From: Diplonema japonicum | Lineage: Eukaryota > Euglenozoa > Diplonemea > Diplonemida > Diplonemidae | Assembly: GCA_964019335.1 (NCBI GenBank) | Contig: OZ025687.1 | Span: forward strand, 1 to 64,000 | DNA: 64,000 bases | Direction of reading: 5' to 3' | Position numbers and translations under genes: made by a program | Shown here: positions 1 through 9,232 of the stretch, piece by piece | Numbering within the stretch: position 1 is the stretch's first letter | Layout of the letters: every line of letters starts with the position of its first letter | Notes under the pieces: generated by a model | The model's input: only the letters and a program-made list of their open reading frames with translations | The model's database searches: none | What the model was told of the DNA's origin: nothing

Positions 1-422
1 GGGTTTGCGGGTTGCGGGTTTGCGGGTTTGCGGGTTTGCGGGTTGCGGGTTTGCGGGTTTTGCGGGTTTGCGGGTTTGCGGGTTTGCGGGTTTGCGGGTT
101 TGCGGGTTTGCGGGTTTGCGGGTTTGCGGGTTTGCGGGTTTGCGGGTTTGCGGTTTGCGGGTTTGCGGGTTTGCGGGTTTGCGGGTTTGCGGGTTTGCGG
201 GTTTGCGGGTTTGCGGGTTTGCGGGTTTGCGGGTTTGCGGGTTTGCGGGTTGGGGTTTGCGGGTTTGCGGGTTTGCGGGTTTGCGGGTTTGCGGGTTTGC
301 GGGTTTGCGGGTTTGCGGGTTTGCGGGTTTGCGGGTTTGCGGGTTTGCGGGTTTGCGGGTTTGCGGGTTTGCGGGTTTGCGGGTTTGCGGGTTTGCGGGT
401 TTGCGGGTTTGCGGGTTTGCGT
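1..422. repeat. Telomere-like 8-bp satellite (TTTGCGGG)n
   Basis: About 52 tandem copies of the 8-mer TTTGCGGG read on the plus strand. Length variants are seen near 10-20, 40-50, 57-62, 150 and 245-255 (lost or gained T or G, and one GGGTTGGGG). The array is open in all three plus frames only because the unit has no stop; it is not coding. The G-rich, T-containing unit resembles eukaryotic telomere repeats. At a left chromosome end, however, the plus strand should be C-rich, and here it is G-rich. The array is therefore interstitial, inverted by an assembly join, or a plain satellite. Confidence 0.9.
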
Positions 423-432
423 TGGTTTTTTT

Positions 433-501
433 AAAAAGGGGGACTTGAGAAAATAAATAAAAAGGGGGACTTGAGAAAATAAATAAAAAGGGGGACTTGA
501 G
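433..501. repeat. 26-bp tandem repeat, about 2.7 copies
   Basis: A 26-bp unit beginning AAAAAGGGGGACTTGAG starts at 433, 459 and 485; the last copy is cut at 501. It lies between the satellite and a 20-nt T run. On the minus strand this is just beyond the poly(A)-like end of the retrotransposon. It may be a 3' tail repeat of the element or a target-derived duplication. Confidence 0.85.
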
Positions 502-525
502 AATGTTTTTTTTTTTTTTTTTTTT

Positions 526-1193
526 CTTCAAAAGACACACAAGGCACGATAAATCTTAAGAGAAAATAAAAATATTCCAAAACAGACAATCAAGTTCCAA
601 CCTGGGAGGAAGGCATGGGTTTCTCTTTTTCTTTATGGGAGGGAGAGGGGAAGAAGAAGAAGCAACTCCAAATGATAAAAATTCAAAAATAAAAATCTCA
701 AAAAAGGCTTAAAAGAAGAAGAGGCAAATTCAAAAACATACTAGGGAGGAATGAGTGGGGCAGGGGGTAAAATTTAGGAGGGGGAAAGAGGGAGAATCAA
801 AAAAGGGGAAAGGGGCAGAGTGACCAATGTCCATGCGAAAAAGCATAGAGCGGGGGAAGAAGAAAATCAAAAACAGGAAAAACACATCACCACAAAAGAA
901 AAAAGAAAAAAAAAAAAAAAAACGTCGACCGAGATGGTTCCACTTCAAAAAGAAAAAGAAAAAGAAAAACAGAAAAATAAAAAAAAAAAAAAAAAAAAAG
1001 GAAAAACAAAAAGAAAAAAAAAAAAAAAGGAAAAAAAAAAAAAATCTAAGTGGTTCTATCTAGCCTGGCCGTTGTAGCACCTGTTCCTATTCTTTTATTT
1101 TTCCCTTTTTTTTTTCTCAGAAAAAAAAAAAAAAAAGTTTCACATCTTCCTATGGCGGGGGGGGGGAGAACAGCCCCCCACACCCCCGCTGGC
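526..1193 (-). other. Homopolymer-rich non-coding stretch, probable element 3' UTR
   Basis: Between the ORF2 stop and the minus-strand A run there are long A and AAG-type runs (for example 900-1065 and 1118-1137). Short lysine-rich open frames here are products of the poly(A) tracts. No gene, RNA or structured repeat is recognised. Confidence 0.6.
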
Positions 1194-4100
1194 CTATCTG
1201 GCCAGCGAGCCTTTGGACCTCTTCTTGTGGGGTATGGGCCCCACCCGTGCCCTCCCCGACTCGAGCTGCAGCCAAGCCACCGCACTGTTCACCGGGGCCC
1301 AGTTCTCCTTGTTGCGCACCTTGACCGTGTCCCGCACCAGGTCGTCGCTCCCCAGCTCTTCCATCAACCTGTGCTCCGCCAAGAACTTGAACTGGGGCCC
1401 GGTCATCCCCTTGAGCTCACCCCTGCATATGTTGGCTTCGACCACGGTGCCATCCGCCCCCGTACCCTTCAGATAGATGTAGCCACCCTCCACACAATCC
1501 GAGTCAGTACTGGCCGATCGGGCCCGGGCCCGCTTCTTGTCCTTCTTGCTCCACTTCAGCTCTTCCAGGGTGGGGAGGTCCGTGGCAACCACCTCAGGCC
1601 GCCTCTCCCTGTCTTCCTCCTTCTTCCGGGCCAACAGCCCAAGGTACCTCTCAAAGGAGACGTCCTCGAACAACCCCGGGACCGTCACCACCGCTGACTG
1701 CAGGTCGACCTCTTCAACACCCATCTTCCGCAGATGGTCCTGGACAGTGCGCCTCGTCTCCTTCTCGCAGGGCCCCCTCCCCTCGTAGACGTCGAGGGTG
1801 ACCTTCCTTCCATCCCTCACCCACGCCTTCACTTTGATCAGGTCCTTGACCTTTCCCACTGGGGCCCTTATCCTTGCGTCGCACCTCTCCAAGAACTCAC
1901 GTAGTGTCACCTTGGTAGCGCCGGCTCCCGCCGCAATGCCCACTACCCCTTCCTTCCCCGGTGTCGGGTGGTGTCTGCACCCCCGGGTCTGCAACTTGAC
2001 CACCCTCCATGCCGTTTCCAGAGTCCCCTTGAGCACGCCACCCTTGAAACGAACAGGTTGCACCGCCGAACACCCACACGCGTACGTGATCTGGAAATCC
2101 TGGACCGTCCTCGGGAACTCGAACTCGCGGTATGTTTCCGACTTCTGCACCTCACAACCCACAATGCGGCTGCGGCGCTCTCCGTCCGACCCACCTTCCA
2201 AGCTTGCGAAGTACTGCTTTACCATCATGTATCCAAGTCCAGCGATACCAATCTGGCCAGCCATAGCCACCTCCAGTGGAACACCCAGCGACTCGGCCTT
2301 CGCAAGAAGCATCTCCTCAGTCCTCTCCCTTCCAGGGTCCGTTCCTTCTTCAAGGATGATCTCCACCCGGCCCTCGAACTGGATGATGAACTTGAGCAGT
2401 CGGTCCCCCGGCCTCGCCCTCAGTGGCACCATCGCTCTCGGAATTGGGATGCCCATCACCACATCAATCGGGTCAAGCTGAACGAAGTCTCCCCCTACTT
2501 CCACCTGCTGTTCCCTTTCCGGTGCCCCGACTCCCATCAGCTGATCTCCCTCCGGCGTCTGGATCCCACCCCTAGGTGTGTCAGGCCCCGACTGGCTGCC
2601 TCCGCTCGGTGCGTTCCCGCCCTCTTTGGTCCCTTCGGGGGCGTCATCCGCCTGCGGCTTCAGAGTCCTCCCACCGCCCTGTCTCTTCGCAGCTTGTTCC
2701 CTACAGAATTCGCTCACGGTCATCTTCCTCGTAGCAGTTGTCGCACTCTGGTCCCCCTTGTTCGAGTCCCTCTGGGCCTCCGTATCCCCCTTAGGACACT
2801 GGTCCAAGGTCTGGTTCACCGCAGCGTCAGTCGCCCCTTGTCTCTTCCCATCTTCCTGGGCCTTCGGGTCAAGCTCCCCTCCCTGCCCAGCCCTCTCGCT
2901 GGATCCTGTTCCGACCATCTCCGTGTCTTCTCCTCCCGGCGAGGCTGCTTCGAGTCCTGCTCCCGCTTTCCCTTGTGTTCCACCCTCCACCGGTTCCGCC
3001 TTTCGCTGCTGCTGCATTCGGGCGTCCAGGTCCTTCTTCGTCTGCTCCAGAAGGGCATCCAGCTGGTGGGCCACCGTGATTGGGGGTCCGCCTCCCTGTC
3101 CCTTCACTTCCCTCTCGGACGACTCCTCAGCTTCGGTGGTTTTTTCATTGCCGAAGGAGTCCTCTGTGAGGTCAGTGTTGGATTCAGTGTTGGGTTCGTT
3201 GTTCGCTTCCTCGTTGTCCTTTTTTTCCTCTTCGCCGTCCGGTACCGGGGGCCCTGGATCCAACTGTACAGGCCCTTTGACTAACAGCGCCCCTGCTATC
3301 GATCTCATCATGGCCGTTGACACCTCTTGGACCACACGCCTGTGTATCGAGACTCTGTCCCCGTGAGCCCGCGCAGCTATGCTCCTGGACAGTTTCTTCG
3401 TGAGGTAGACTGCTGCCTCCCCGAACCCCCCAAAGGTCTCCATCGCGAAAGGTACAAAGGCCACGCGTGTCTTGGCGAGCTCCGCCTCATACTTCTGGCG
3501 CTTGTAGTGTTCCGCCTTCGCCGCTGCGTATCCCGCAGTCTTCGCCGCCTGGTTGACACAAGACTCGTTCCTCGGGTGCACGATGACCACGTCCATAGCC
3601 ATTGGGCGGGAACCCCCCACCCCACCTGGGAAGAACACGTCCGCCGGGCGCTGGGACGACCCCGGGATCAGCCCCGTCTTCTCCATCGTTGCGCTCACCC
3701 CGGCCCACTGACAGTGTCTGTGGATGGTCTCCTTCACCCGGTCGTGCCTCGCAATCCTGGCGTTGCCGCATCCCTGGGCATGGTCACCCCATACGTCCAT
3801 CCCCTCAGTCTTGCACCTCGGGTCGTGGCAGCTCTCACCCTGCTTGTAGACCGGAGCCCCCAACCACCACTTGATCAGAGCCCCAAACTCGTTGTCCGAC
3901 AGCTGGTTGTAGAAGTCAGGCGTCGCCGTCAACCACGCTCCCGCATAGTGCATTGACTCCGACATCAACCTCGCTCTCGAGCGTGCATCTGCTTTCGCCA
4001 AGAGGTCCTCCAGCGCCTTCTCATCAAGCACCCTAGAGAGCCACCTCTGGCTGCAGATGTGGGGGGCCTTGGCCACCATGTCGGGTGTAATCTGCATGCC

Positions 4101-7100
4101 GCCCTTCGTCCTGTTGAACCACTCGAGCCAACTCCCCCATACACCCCCTTCCAGCCCATGTTCGTATTTGGGATCCAGCTCCTTGCACAGCTTCATCGTC
4201 GACGCCCTCGAAGCCATGTTGGCCGCGCGCAGGTGCTCCTGGCAGCTCCTCATCCCAAGCCCACCGACTTTTACGGACAGTTTCGCCTGCTGCCATTCTT
4301 TCGACCCGTTCTCGAACTGCATGCCGCACACCTTCGACATCGTCTTCCGCACCATCTCGTCGAACCTGTGCATGACCCCTCCCACATGCGAGTCTGGGAC
4401 CACTCTCATGTAAAACACCAGTTTGCTGTATGAGCTGCAATACCGGAGAAGTGTGTACCCTGTCTGCCTCCCCACCTTGGTCAGCATGTCGAAGTTCTCT
4501 TCCAGCGCGTCCAAGCGTTTGTTCAGAAAGGCTTGCGTGTACTCCGGCGATCCTATCGGCGCCCCCAGGAGCATGAAGTTCCTCTCTTTGTGGAAATTCT
4601 CTTCTGTCAGGCCATCGAAGCCTGTGTCCTCCACTGTCTGGGGGAGGTCGCCACTAACCCATATGAGCTCGCACTTCTGGGGTTTCACTTTCAGCCCTAT
4701 CATTCCGCTCAGCTCACACAAGATGTTGTACGCCTTTCTCACTTCATCCACATTCCCCACAAGGACGCCATCGTCCAGGTAGAACTGGAGGATGTCCAGG
4801 TTGCAGTCTTCACTTATCTTGTTCACCAGGGGTTGGATGGCCAGAGAGAACAGCAGCGGTCCCATCGGGTCCCCCTGTTGCACCCCTTCCTGGGACTTAA
4901 TCACCTTTCCGTTGTAGTATAATTGGGAGGGCACCCTGTAGCACCAATCGGCCCACGCATACAGCCCCGACGCTTGCTCATAGGCCTGTGAGCACAGCTG
5001 CCTCCGACAAACACTGTTGAAGGCGTTGGCGTAGTCGATCTTGAGGATCACCTTGTTTTCCTGCTTGTTGCCCCGTTCCCTGTCCACATACTGCCTGATG
5101 GTGTGTATAGCCGCCTCCATTCCAGCAGGGACCGATACCCCCACCTGGCCGCCTTTCTTCAGGTACGAAGAGGCCACTTCCGGAGCGATCTTCTTCACAA
5201 GGGATTTCCCCACCAGCCGACGCAGCACATCCCCAACGGCTATGGGCCGCACGTCCCTGTCGTTCTTCTTGAGGGCCACAAGGTTCGCCCCTGCCATCAG
5301 CGGAGCCACCTCCCTAGGGGCCGTGCCTCTAGCTAATGCGTTGACTGCCCTCGTCACCGACATCAAACAGCCTTGAGACTCAAAAGCTCCGTCCACCGCG
5401 TCCTTGATGTGCTGGGCTCTCAGACCAGTCGGTCCCGCAGCAGTCCCCCTCGGGAAGTCCCTGATTGCGTCCAGCACTTCTTCTGGCAAGACTTCTACCG
5501 CTTCCTTCGTCTTCGCCGGGTTGTCCCATTGGGGGTGTAGTGGCTCTGGATGTTTGCTCTGCAGCGCTCTCCAGCAATCCTCATTGTCTTCCGCCAGCCC
5601 CTGGGCTACAAGCGCCGCGTTTCCTGCCGAGAACCTCCCTTTGCTGCACAGTTCCGTGGCCCTGGCGACCTTAGAGACCTCGTCGTTCTTAGGTTCCCCC
5701 TTCTCACCTGATTCCAGCTTATTCCAGAGGGCCATGTAATTTCCCTTCTCCCACTCCTCCAATCTGGCCTGGACACTCAGCTCCGTCTCCTTGTCCCGCT
5801 TCTTCCCTCCCCTCTTCTTCCACAGGCAGGCTTTGGGGAGCATCGCCACCAGCAGCCAAGCCTCCTCTGTGTTGTCCTTCACCGCCCGGCCCAGAGTGTG
5901 CTTAAGGGTAAGCCCCCACAGTCTTTGAAGGCTCGTCGGGATCGACCCCATGGTCGTGACGTTCATGGCGGCTATGGCTTCCAGGCTGGGTAACTCGGTC
6001 CTCGTCGGGGCCGGCGGGGGGGTCGTGTATTCCCCTTCCCTTCGCACCGCCTTTTTGCACTCGTCGTGGCACCCCTGACCCTTCCACACACAGCCCCTGC
6101 ACACCAGGCACCTCTCGAGGTCCAGTCTCCTCAGAACGCTCTCCGGGATCTCATCACTCTCCAGGTGCCCATCCAGGTGACACTTCCATACCCTTGTCGA
6201 GTTGAACGGGGTCGTGCTTTTGCACTTCGACCTAGCGCAGTTCGCCACCGGACAGTACAGGAATTGCTGGTTCCTTGCCCCCATCTGGTCCAACACCCCT
6301 GCCTTCCCGTATCCAGGGATCGCACGGTCTATTATGTCCCACTCCCCGATGTCCTCACCCGGGGCCTCGGAGGGTTGCTTACCTGCCTTTTGTAGAGCTA
6401 CCGATTGGGACTCATCAAGGAGCATCATCATCGACTCCTCCTCTCCGACTGCATACTCGTAGTGGTTGCCGTTGTACGCCAGCACCACCACCTTCTCGTG
6501 GTCGGAGTTGTACTCCCCTATCATCAGGACTGGGTTGTTCCCCCCAGCAACCACGAGTATCGTGCGGCCAAACGCTTGTGCTGCGGCTGCCAGGCACAAG
6601 TGGTCTCCCCACGTCGCTGCTGTGCCCATCCCTTCCAAGTACCGGTCCCAACCCTCACTGCAAAACGGGGCATAGTGCTCCTCCCGGTGTTTCATCCATT
6701 CTACAACCTCGCTCCTGATGTGGGTGTGGTCGCCGTAGGCTTCCCCGAGCGAACCGGCCAGGGCGTGGAACATGCAGTTCCCGTCCTTCTCCGTCGATCT
6801 CCTCGTCAGCTTGAAGCTCTTCATGATCTCGTCCACTGACTTGCCGGCCCTGGGTTGTTTGTCGGGGTTCCACAGATTCCGCTGCCTGTGTAGTGCACAG
6901 TGCGTCTGGTTCGACGAGCACGCCGCAGCACACGTTCCACAGAGGTTCACCTTCATGCTCCTCGCCTGCTCTTGTTTCACAAAATGATGGTGGACCGCAT
7001 TGAGGTGTTTAACTAGACAGCTTGCCACACTGGTGCGGAAAGAGCAGTCTTCCATCCGGCATTGATGTTTGTCTGATCCTTCTTTTTCCCCCTCCTTCTG

Positions 7101-7307
7101 CGCCTCCATGTGCTCATCATCCAAATCCATGGGGGGAGGGTCACCACCTCCTTGCAACGCGTCCCCTGCCAGCGTCAAGTCCGCAAAGGGGTCCAGGTGT
7201 TCGGCCTGAAAGAGCTTATCCTCCGTCTCGGCTCGTTCCTTCGCCGCTTGCTTGGCGTCTTCCTTCTTTTTTCTGCGTCTTGAGCTTCTAGGCGGGCCCA
7301 AGTACAC
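1194..7307 (-). CDS. LINE ORF2: C2H2 finger, OTU protease, reverse transcriptase, restriction-like endonuclease
   Basis: An open frame of about 2037 codons encodes the replication polyprotein. N-terminal to C-terminal: a basic stretch; a C2H2-like finger (around residue 82, CRMEDC...H....H); an OTU cysteine protease with the DGNC nucleophile motif and a matching NGNHYEY histidine motif; an RT with PIAVGDVLRR (motif 2), KIDYANAFNS (A), QGDPMGPLLFSLA (B) and FYLDDG (C). Next come a CX3C...H...C knuckle and an RPAD...MDVVI motif of the PD-(D/E)XK endonuclease type, then about 650 residues of charged, low-complexity and unrecognised sequence. All catalytic motifs appear intact, so the copy may be young. 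The first ATG in this frame is at 7130, upstream of every domain. The frame stays open to 7364 without an ATG and overlaps the ORF1 stop in the -1 frame. Confidence 0.9.
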   Translation of the reverse strand: MYLGPPRSSRRRKKKEDAKQAAKERAETEDKLFQAEHLDPFADLTLAGDALQGGGDPPPMDLDDEHMEAQKEGEKEGSDKHQCRMEDCSFRTSVASCLVKHLNAVHHHFVKQEQARSMKVNLCGTCAAACSSNQTHCALHRQRNLWNPDKQPRAGKSVDEIMKSFKLTRRSTEKDGNCMFHALAGSLGEAYGDHTHIRSEVVEWMKHREEHYAPFCSEGWDRYLEGMGTAATWGDHLCLAAAAQAFGRTILVVAGGNNPVLMIGEYNSDHEKVVVLAYNGNHYEYAVGEEESMMMLLDESQSVALQKAGKQPSEAPGEDIGEWDIIDRAIPGYGKAGVLDQMGARNQQFLYCPVANCARSKCKSTTPFNSTRVWKCHLDGHLESDEIPESVLRRLDLERCLVCRGCVWKGQGCHDECKKAVRREGEYTTPPPAPTRTELPSLEAIAAMNVTTMGSIPTSLQRLWGLTLKHTLGRAVKDNTEEAWLLVAMLPKACLWKKRGGKKRDKETELSVQARLEEWEKGNYMALWNKLESGEKGEPKNDEVSKVARATELCSKGRFSAGNAALVAQGLAEDNEDCWRALQSKHPEPLHPQWDNPAKTKEAVEVLPEEVLDAIRDFPRGTAAGPTGLRAQHIKDAVDGAFESQGCLMSVTRAVNALARGTAPREVAPLMAGANLVALKKNDRDVRPIAVGDVLRRLVGKSLVKKIAPEVASSYLKKGGQVGVSVPAGMEAAIHTIRQYVDRERGNKQENKVILKIDYANAFNSVCRRQLCSQAYEQASGLYAWADWCYRVPSQLYYNGKVIKSQEGVQQGDPMGPLLFSLAIQPLVNKISEDCNLDILQFYLDDGVLVGNVDEVRKAYNILCELSGMIGLKVKPQKCELIWVSGDLPQTVEDTGFDGLTEENFHKERNFMLLGAPIGSPEYTQAFLNKRLDALEENFDMLTKVGRQTGYTLLRYCSSYSKLVFYMRVVPDSHVGGVMHRFDEMVRKTMSKVCGMQFENGSKEWQQAKLSVKVGGLGMRSCQEHLRAANMASRASTMKLCKELDPKYEHGLEGGVWGSWLEWFNRTKGGMQITPDMVAKAPHICSQRWLSRVLDEKALEDLLAKADARSRARLMSESMHYAGAWLTATPDFYNQLSDNEFGALIKWWLGAPVYKQGESCHDPRCKTEGMDVWGDHAQGCGNARIARHDRVKETIHRHCQWAGVSATMEKTGLIPGSSQRPADVFFPGGVGGSRPMAMDVVIVHPRNESCVNQAAKTAGYAAAKAEHYKRQKYEAELAKTRVAFVPFAMETFGGFGEAAVYLTKKLSRSIAARAHGDRVSIHRRVVQEVSTAMMRSIAGALLVKGPVQLDPGPPVPDGEEEKKDNEEANNEPNTESNTDLTEDSFGNEKTTEAEESSEREVKGQGGGPPITVAHQLDALLEQTKKDLDARMQQQRKAEPVEGGTQGKAGAGLEAASPGGEDTEMVGTGSSERAGQGGELDPKAQEDGKRQGATDAAVNQTLDQCPKGDTEAQRDSNKGDQSATTATRKMTVSEFCREQAAKRQGGGRTLKPQADDAPEGTKEGGNAPSGGSQSGPDTPRGGIQTPEGDQLMGVGAPEREQQVEVGGDFVQLDPIDVVMGIPIPRAMVPLRARPGDRLLKFIIQFEGRVEIILEEGTDPGRERTEEMLLAKAESLGVPLEVAMAGQIGIAGLGYMMVKQYFASLEGGSDGERRSRIVGCEVQKSETYREFEFPRTVQDFQITYACGCSAVQPVRFKGGVLKGTLETAWRVVKLQTRGCRHHPTPGKEGVVGIAAGAGATKVTLREFLERCDARIRAPVGKVKDLIKVKAWVRDGRKVTLDVYEGRGPCEKETRRTVQDHLRKMGVEEVDLQSAVVTVPGLFEDVSFERYLGLLARKKEEDRERRPEVVATDLPTLEELKWSKKDKKRARARSASTDSDCVEGGYIYLKGTGADGTVVEANICRGELKGMTGPQFKFLAEHRLMEELGSDDLVRDTVKVRNKENWAPVNSAVAWLQLESGRARVGPIPHKKRSKGSLAR

Positions 7308-7351
7308 CGGCAGGTAGTGACCTCTCGATCCGCGTCTTGTCTTCCTCAGCT

Positions 7352-9232
7352 TTACCGGTCCGGGTCAGCACCAGCTTTCCACACCATCACTTCCGACATG
7401 GCCCAGAGCGACATCAGCCCCCCTATCCAAACTGAAGTGCTTCCCACCAGAGTGCCCCCTACTGCTAGCCAAGCGAGCTCCCCGGCGGACCATTCATCCC
7501 CTCGGGGCCCCACCTGTACCCTTGACCTGCGGGTGGTCCTCCTGTCGCTCCCCGGCCTCTTCCACAACACTGCCGCATGCAGGAAGGAGGGGGCCATCCC
7601 GATGCCCGCCCCCAGCACCTGCCTCACCCCTGGGATCAGCAAGAGGGAGACCAGGGCGACCCAGGCCCACACCCCCAGGTGCTCCCATCTCACCCCTTCC
7701 TTGCTGTGTCCCGTCCGTCTGCGGTGCCTCCTTGTGCCGGTTGCAGCCCCAGGTGCCGGGATTCTGGGTGCCAGGGGTTGGGCTCCAGGCGTTCCCACCT
7801 CGGTCCGCTTCAGCCCCATTGCAGGGTCATCTGGCTTCTGTTCCAGGGCGGCCTCGTGTTCCTCTCTGCGGGCCCTCCTCCTCCCTTCTTTCCTCGCACG
7901 ACGGTGCCTTTTCTTCTCCTGTCTGGCAGCCTCCCTCGCCCCCTCCCTCGCCTTGGTCCTCTTCTCCCGACGCCTCTGAAGGGCCGTTTCGCTCCTGTGC
8001 CTCCTCCTGTTCTTCTTCCGCTTGGGCGCTGGCTTAGGTTCCCTGCCACCCATGGCAATCCAGGGGGCTCTTTTCTGTCTTCTCACAAGGGTGTGCAGTG
8101 GTGCTCTCACGTCGCTCGCAGCCTCCGCCCCAACCACACCTAGGCGGGCGGTGGGGGTGGGTGCTGGGTCCCCCTGGTTGTTTGAAAAGAAAAAAGGTTC
8201 CTCCTTGTTTGTTTTTTTTTTTTCTTTCCCTTCCACCCTCAAAAAAAGCCCCCGGCCCTTGGGGACCAGGGTGTACACCTCCGTAGAGGGTCCAGAAAAA
8301 ATGGGGGGCAGAGAGGGAGGGGCACTACCTTCTCTCGGGCGTGCTGTCTCTCCCTCTGCCTTTTTTTCCTCCGAAGAGGGTCTGTTTTTTACCTCCGTGG
8401 AGGGTTCCTCTGGAGAGGGCTCTAAAAATGAAAAAGGGGGGGACAAATGGGGGGGAGGAGCACCACCCTCTCTCGGGAGTGCCACCTCTTCCCCTTTCTC
8501 TCTATTTTCCTCCGAAGAGGGTCTGTTTTCCTCCGAAGAGGGTTCTAAAAAAAAAAGGGGGGCGGGTGGGGCACTATCCTCTCTTGGGAGTGCCACCCCC
8601 CCTTGCCCACAAAAAAGGGGATCTAAAAAAGGGGGTTCGTCTGTTAACCCAGGGGATGGGTCTTCCTGGGGTGTGCGGGTGAGCTTGGGGCCTACCGCAC
8701 GCAGGGTGATCGACACCCTGACACCAGTGGACATCCCGGACGGGATGTGGTGCGTCCACTGGTGTCTCGCTTCACCTTCCAACAATGCCCATGAGAAGGG
8801 GGGCACCAGGTATTTCGCCACCCTGTCCCCCCTCCTCATGACCATTGTGGTCTCGGCTCCGTACGAGAGGACTAGGACAATCGGTCCCAGCCTCGCGTCG
8901 TCCTTGTGGGCGGCAATCCCACAACCAGACTTGTACTTGTTGACAAGTACCTGGTTGGGGACCACCTCGAGCCCTGCGGCGGCGGCCACCTCCCTCACCC
9001 ACCCCTCCGCCTCGACAGGCTGGCGGAGACTTTCCGCATGTAGTCGAAGATGCGGGCACAGTCGGGGTACGCCCTCCTTCGCAGCTGCCAGTCTTTCGGC
9101 AAGATGGTGCACTTCATGCGGACCATCCCGGAGACTCATGTGGGGGACGCCATGCAGAGGTTCGACGAGTTGGTCAGATCGACAATTGGGTGCCTGGCGG
9201 GAGGGGAGCTGGAGGGGCACCAGTGGAAACAA
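7352..9232 (-). CDS. LINE ORF1-like protein with AlkB-type 2OG-Fe(II) dioxygenase domain, 5' end doubtful
   Basis: The protein is up to 626 residues. An AlkB-like double-stranded beta-helix spans roughly residues 90-185: NKY followed by the HKDD iron ligand motif, a distal histidine in WTHHIP and an arginine motif RVSITLR. AlkB enzymes oxidatively demethylate nucleic-acid bases. A Pro/Glu repeat region follows (see 8268-8640), then a very basic Arg/Lys stretch, then two hydrophobic segments near the C-terminus that could be membrane helices, odd for a LINE ORF1. The first 60-70 codons (9232 to about 9045) are antisense to a different LINE fragment, and every ATG upstream of the AlkB domain lies there. 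The true N-terminus is probably missing. It ends 45 nt before the ORF2 frame as called, with a 13-nt overlap of the open frames. Confidence 0.7.
   Translation of the reverse strand: MFPLVPLQLPSRQAPNCRSDQLVEPLHGVPHMSLRDGPHEVHHLAERLAAAKEGVPRLCPHLRLHAESLRQPVEAEGWVREVAAAAGLEVVPNQVLVNKYKSGCGIAAHKDDARLGPIVLVLSYGAETTMVMRRGDRVAKYLVPPFSWALLEGEARHQWTHHIPSGMSTGVRVSITLRAVGPKLTRTPQEDPSPGLTDEPPFLDPLFCGQGGVALPREDSAPPAPLFFLEPSSEENRPSSEENREKGEEVALPREGGAPPPHLSPPFSFLEPSPEEPSTEVKNRPSSEEKKAEGETARPREGSAPPSLPPIFSGPSTEVYTLVPKGRGLFLRVEGKEKKKTNKEEPFFFSNNQGDPAPTPTARLGVVGAEAASDVRAPLHTLVRRQKRAPWIAMGGREPKPAPKRKKNRRRHRSETALQRRREKRTKAREGAREAARQEKKRHRRARKEGRRRARREEHEAALEQKPDDPAMGLKRTEVGTPGAQPLAPRIPAPGAATGTRRHRRRTGHSKEGVRWEHLGVWAWVALVSLLLIPGVRQVLGAGIGMAPSFLHAAVLWKRPGSDRRTTRRSRVQVGPRGDEWSAGELAWLAVGGTLVGSTSVWIGGLMSLWAMSEVMVWKAGADPDR
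8268..8640 (-). repeat. Degenerate Pro/Glu repeats within ORF1
   Basis: The block CCTCCG(A/T)(A/G)GAGGGT recurs near 8278, 8371, 8393, 8510 and 8531. Longer units ending in a CTCTCGGG(A/C)GTGC-type motif recur about every 110-120 bp. In protein this is a repeated (A)LPREGxAPP...FLEPSSEE unit, three to four copies. The repeats lie between the AlkB domain and the basic region and look like a flexible linker that expanded by tandem duplication. Confidence 0.6.

Larger units (their letters stand above)
506..9045 (-). mobile_element. Non-LTR retrotransposon with restriction-like endonuclease, OTU protease and AlkB-like ORF1
   Basis: The element is read leftwards: ORF1 (AlkB-like dioxygenase, low-complexity middle, hydrophobic end), then ORF2 (zinc finger, OTU protease, reverse transcriptase, restriction-like endonuclease, long charged extension). 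A non-coding stretch follows, and then an A20 run on the minus strand (plus T run 506-525). The ORF order, the poly(A)-like end and the endonuclease C-terminal to the RT fit the R2/NeSL/CRE group of LINEs. The 5' boundary near 9045 is inferred: ORF1 there runs into sequence that is antisense to another LINE copy, so the element looks 5'-truncated. No target-site duplication could be established by eye. Confidence 0.8.

Noticed and set aside
5-456. Three overlapping open frames encoding repeats of LRVCGFAG
   Set aside because: They are translations of the 8-bp satellite, open in all frames because the unit has no stop.
820-1077. Lys-rich open frames
   Set aside because: Products of poly(A) tracts in the retroelement 3' region; no start context or conserved feature.
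1968-3284. Long plus-strand frame of 438 codons
   Set aside because: Shadow of the GC-rich ORF2 coding strand; no domain.
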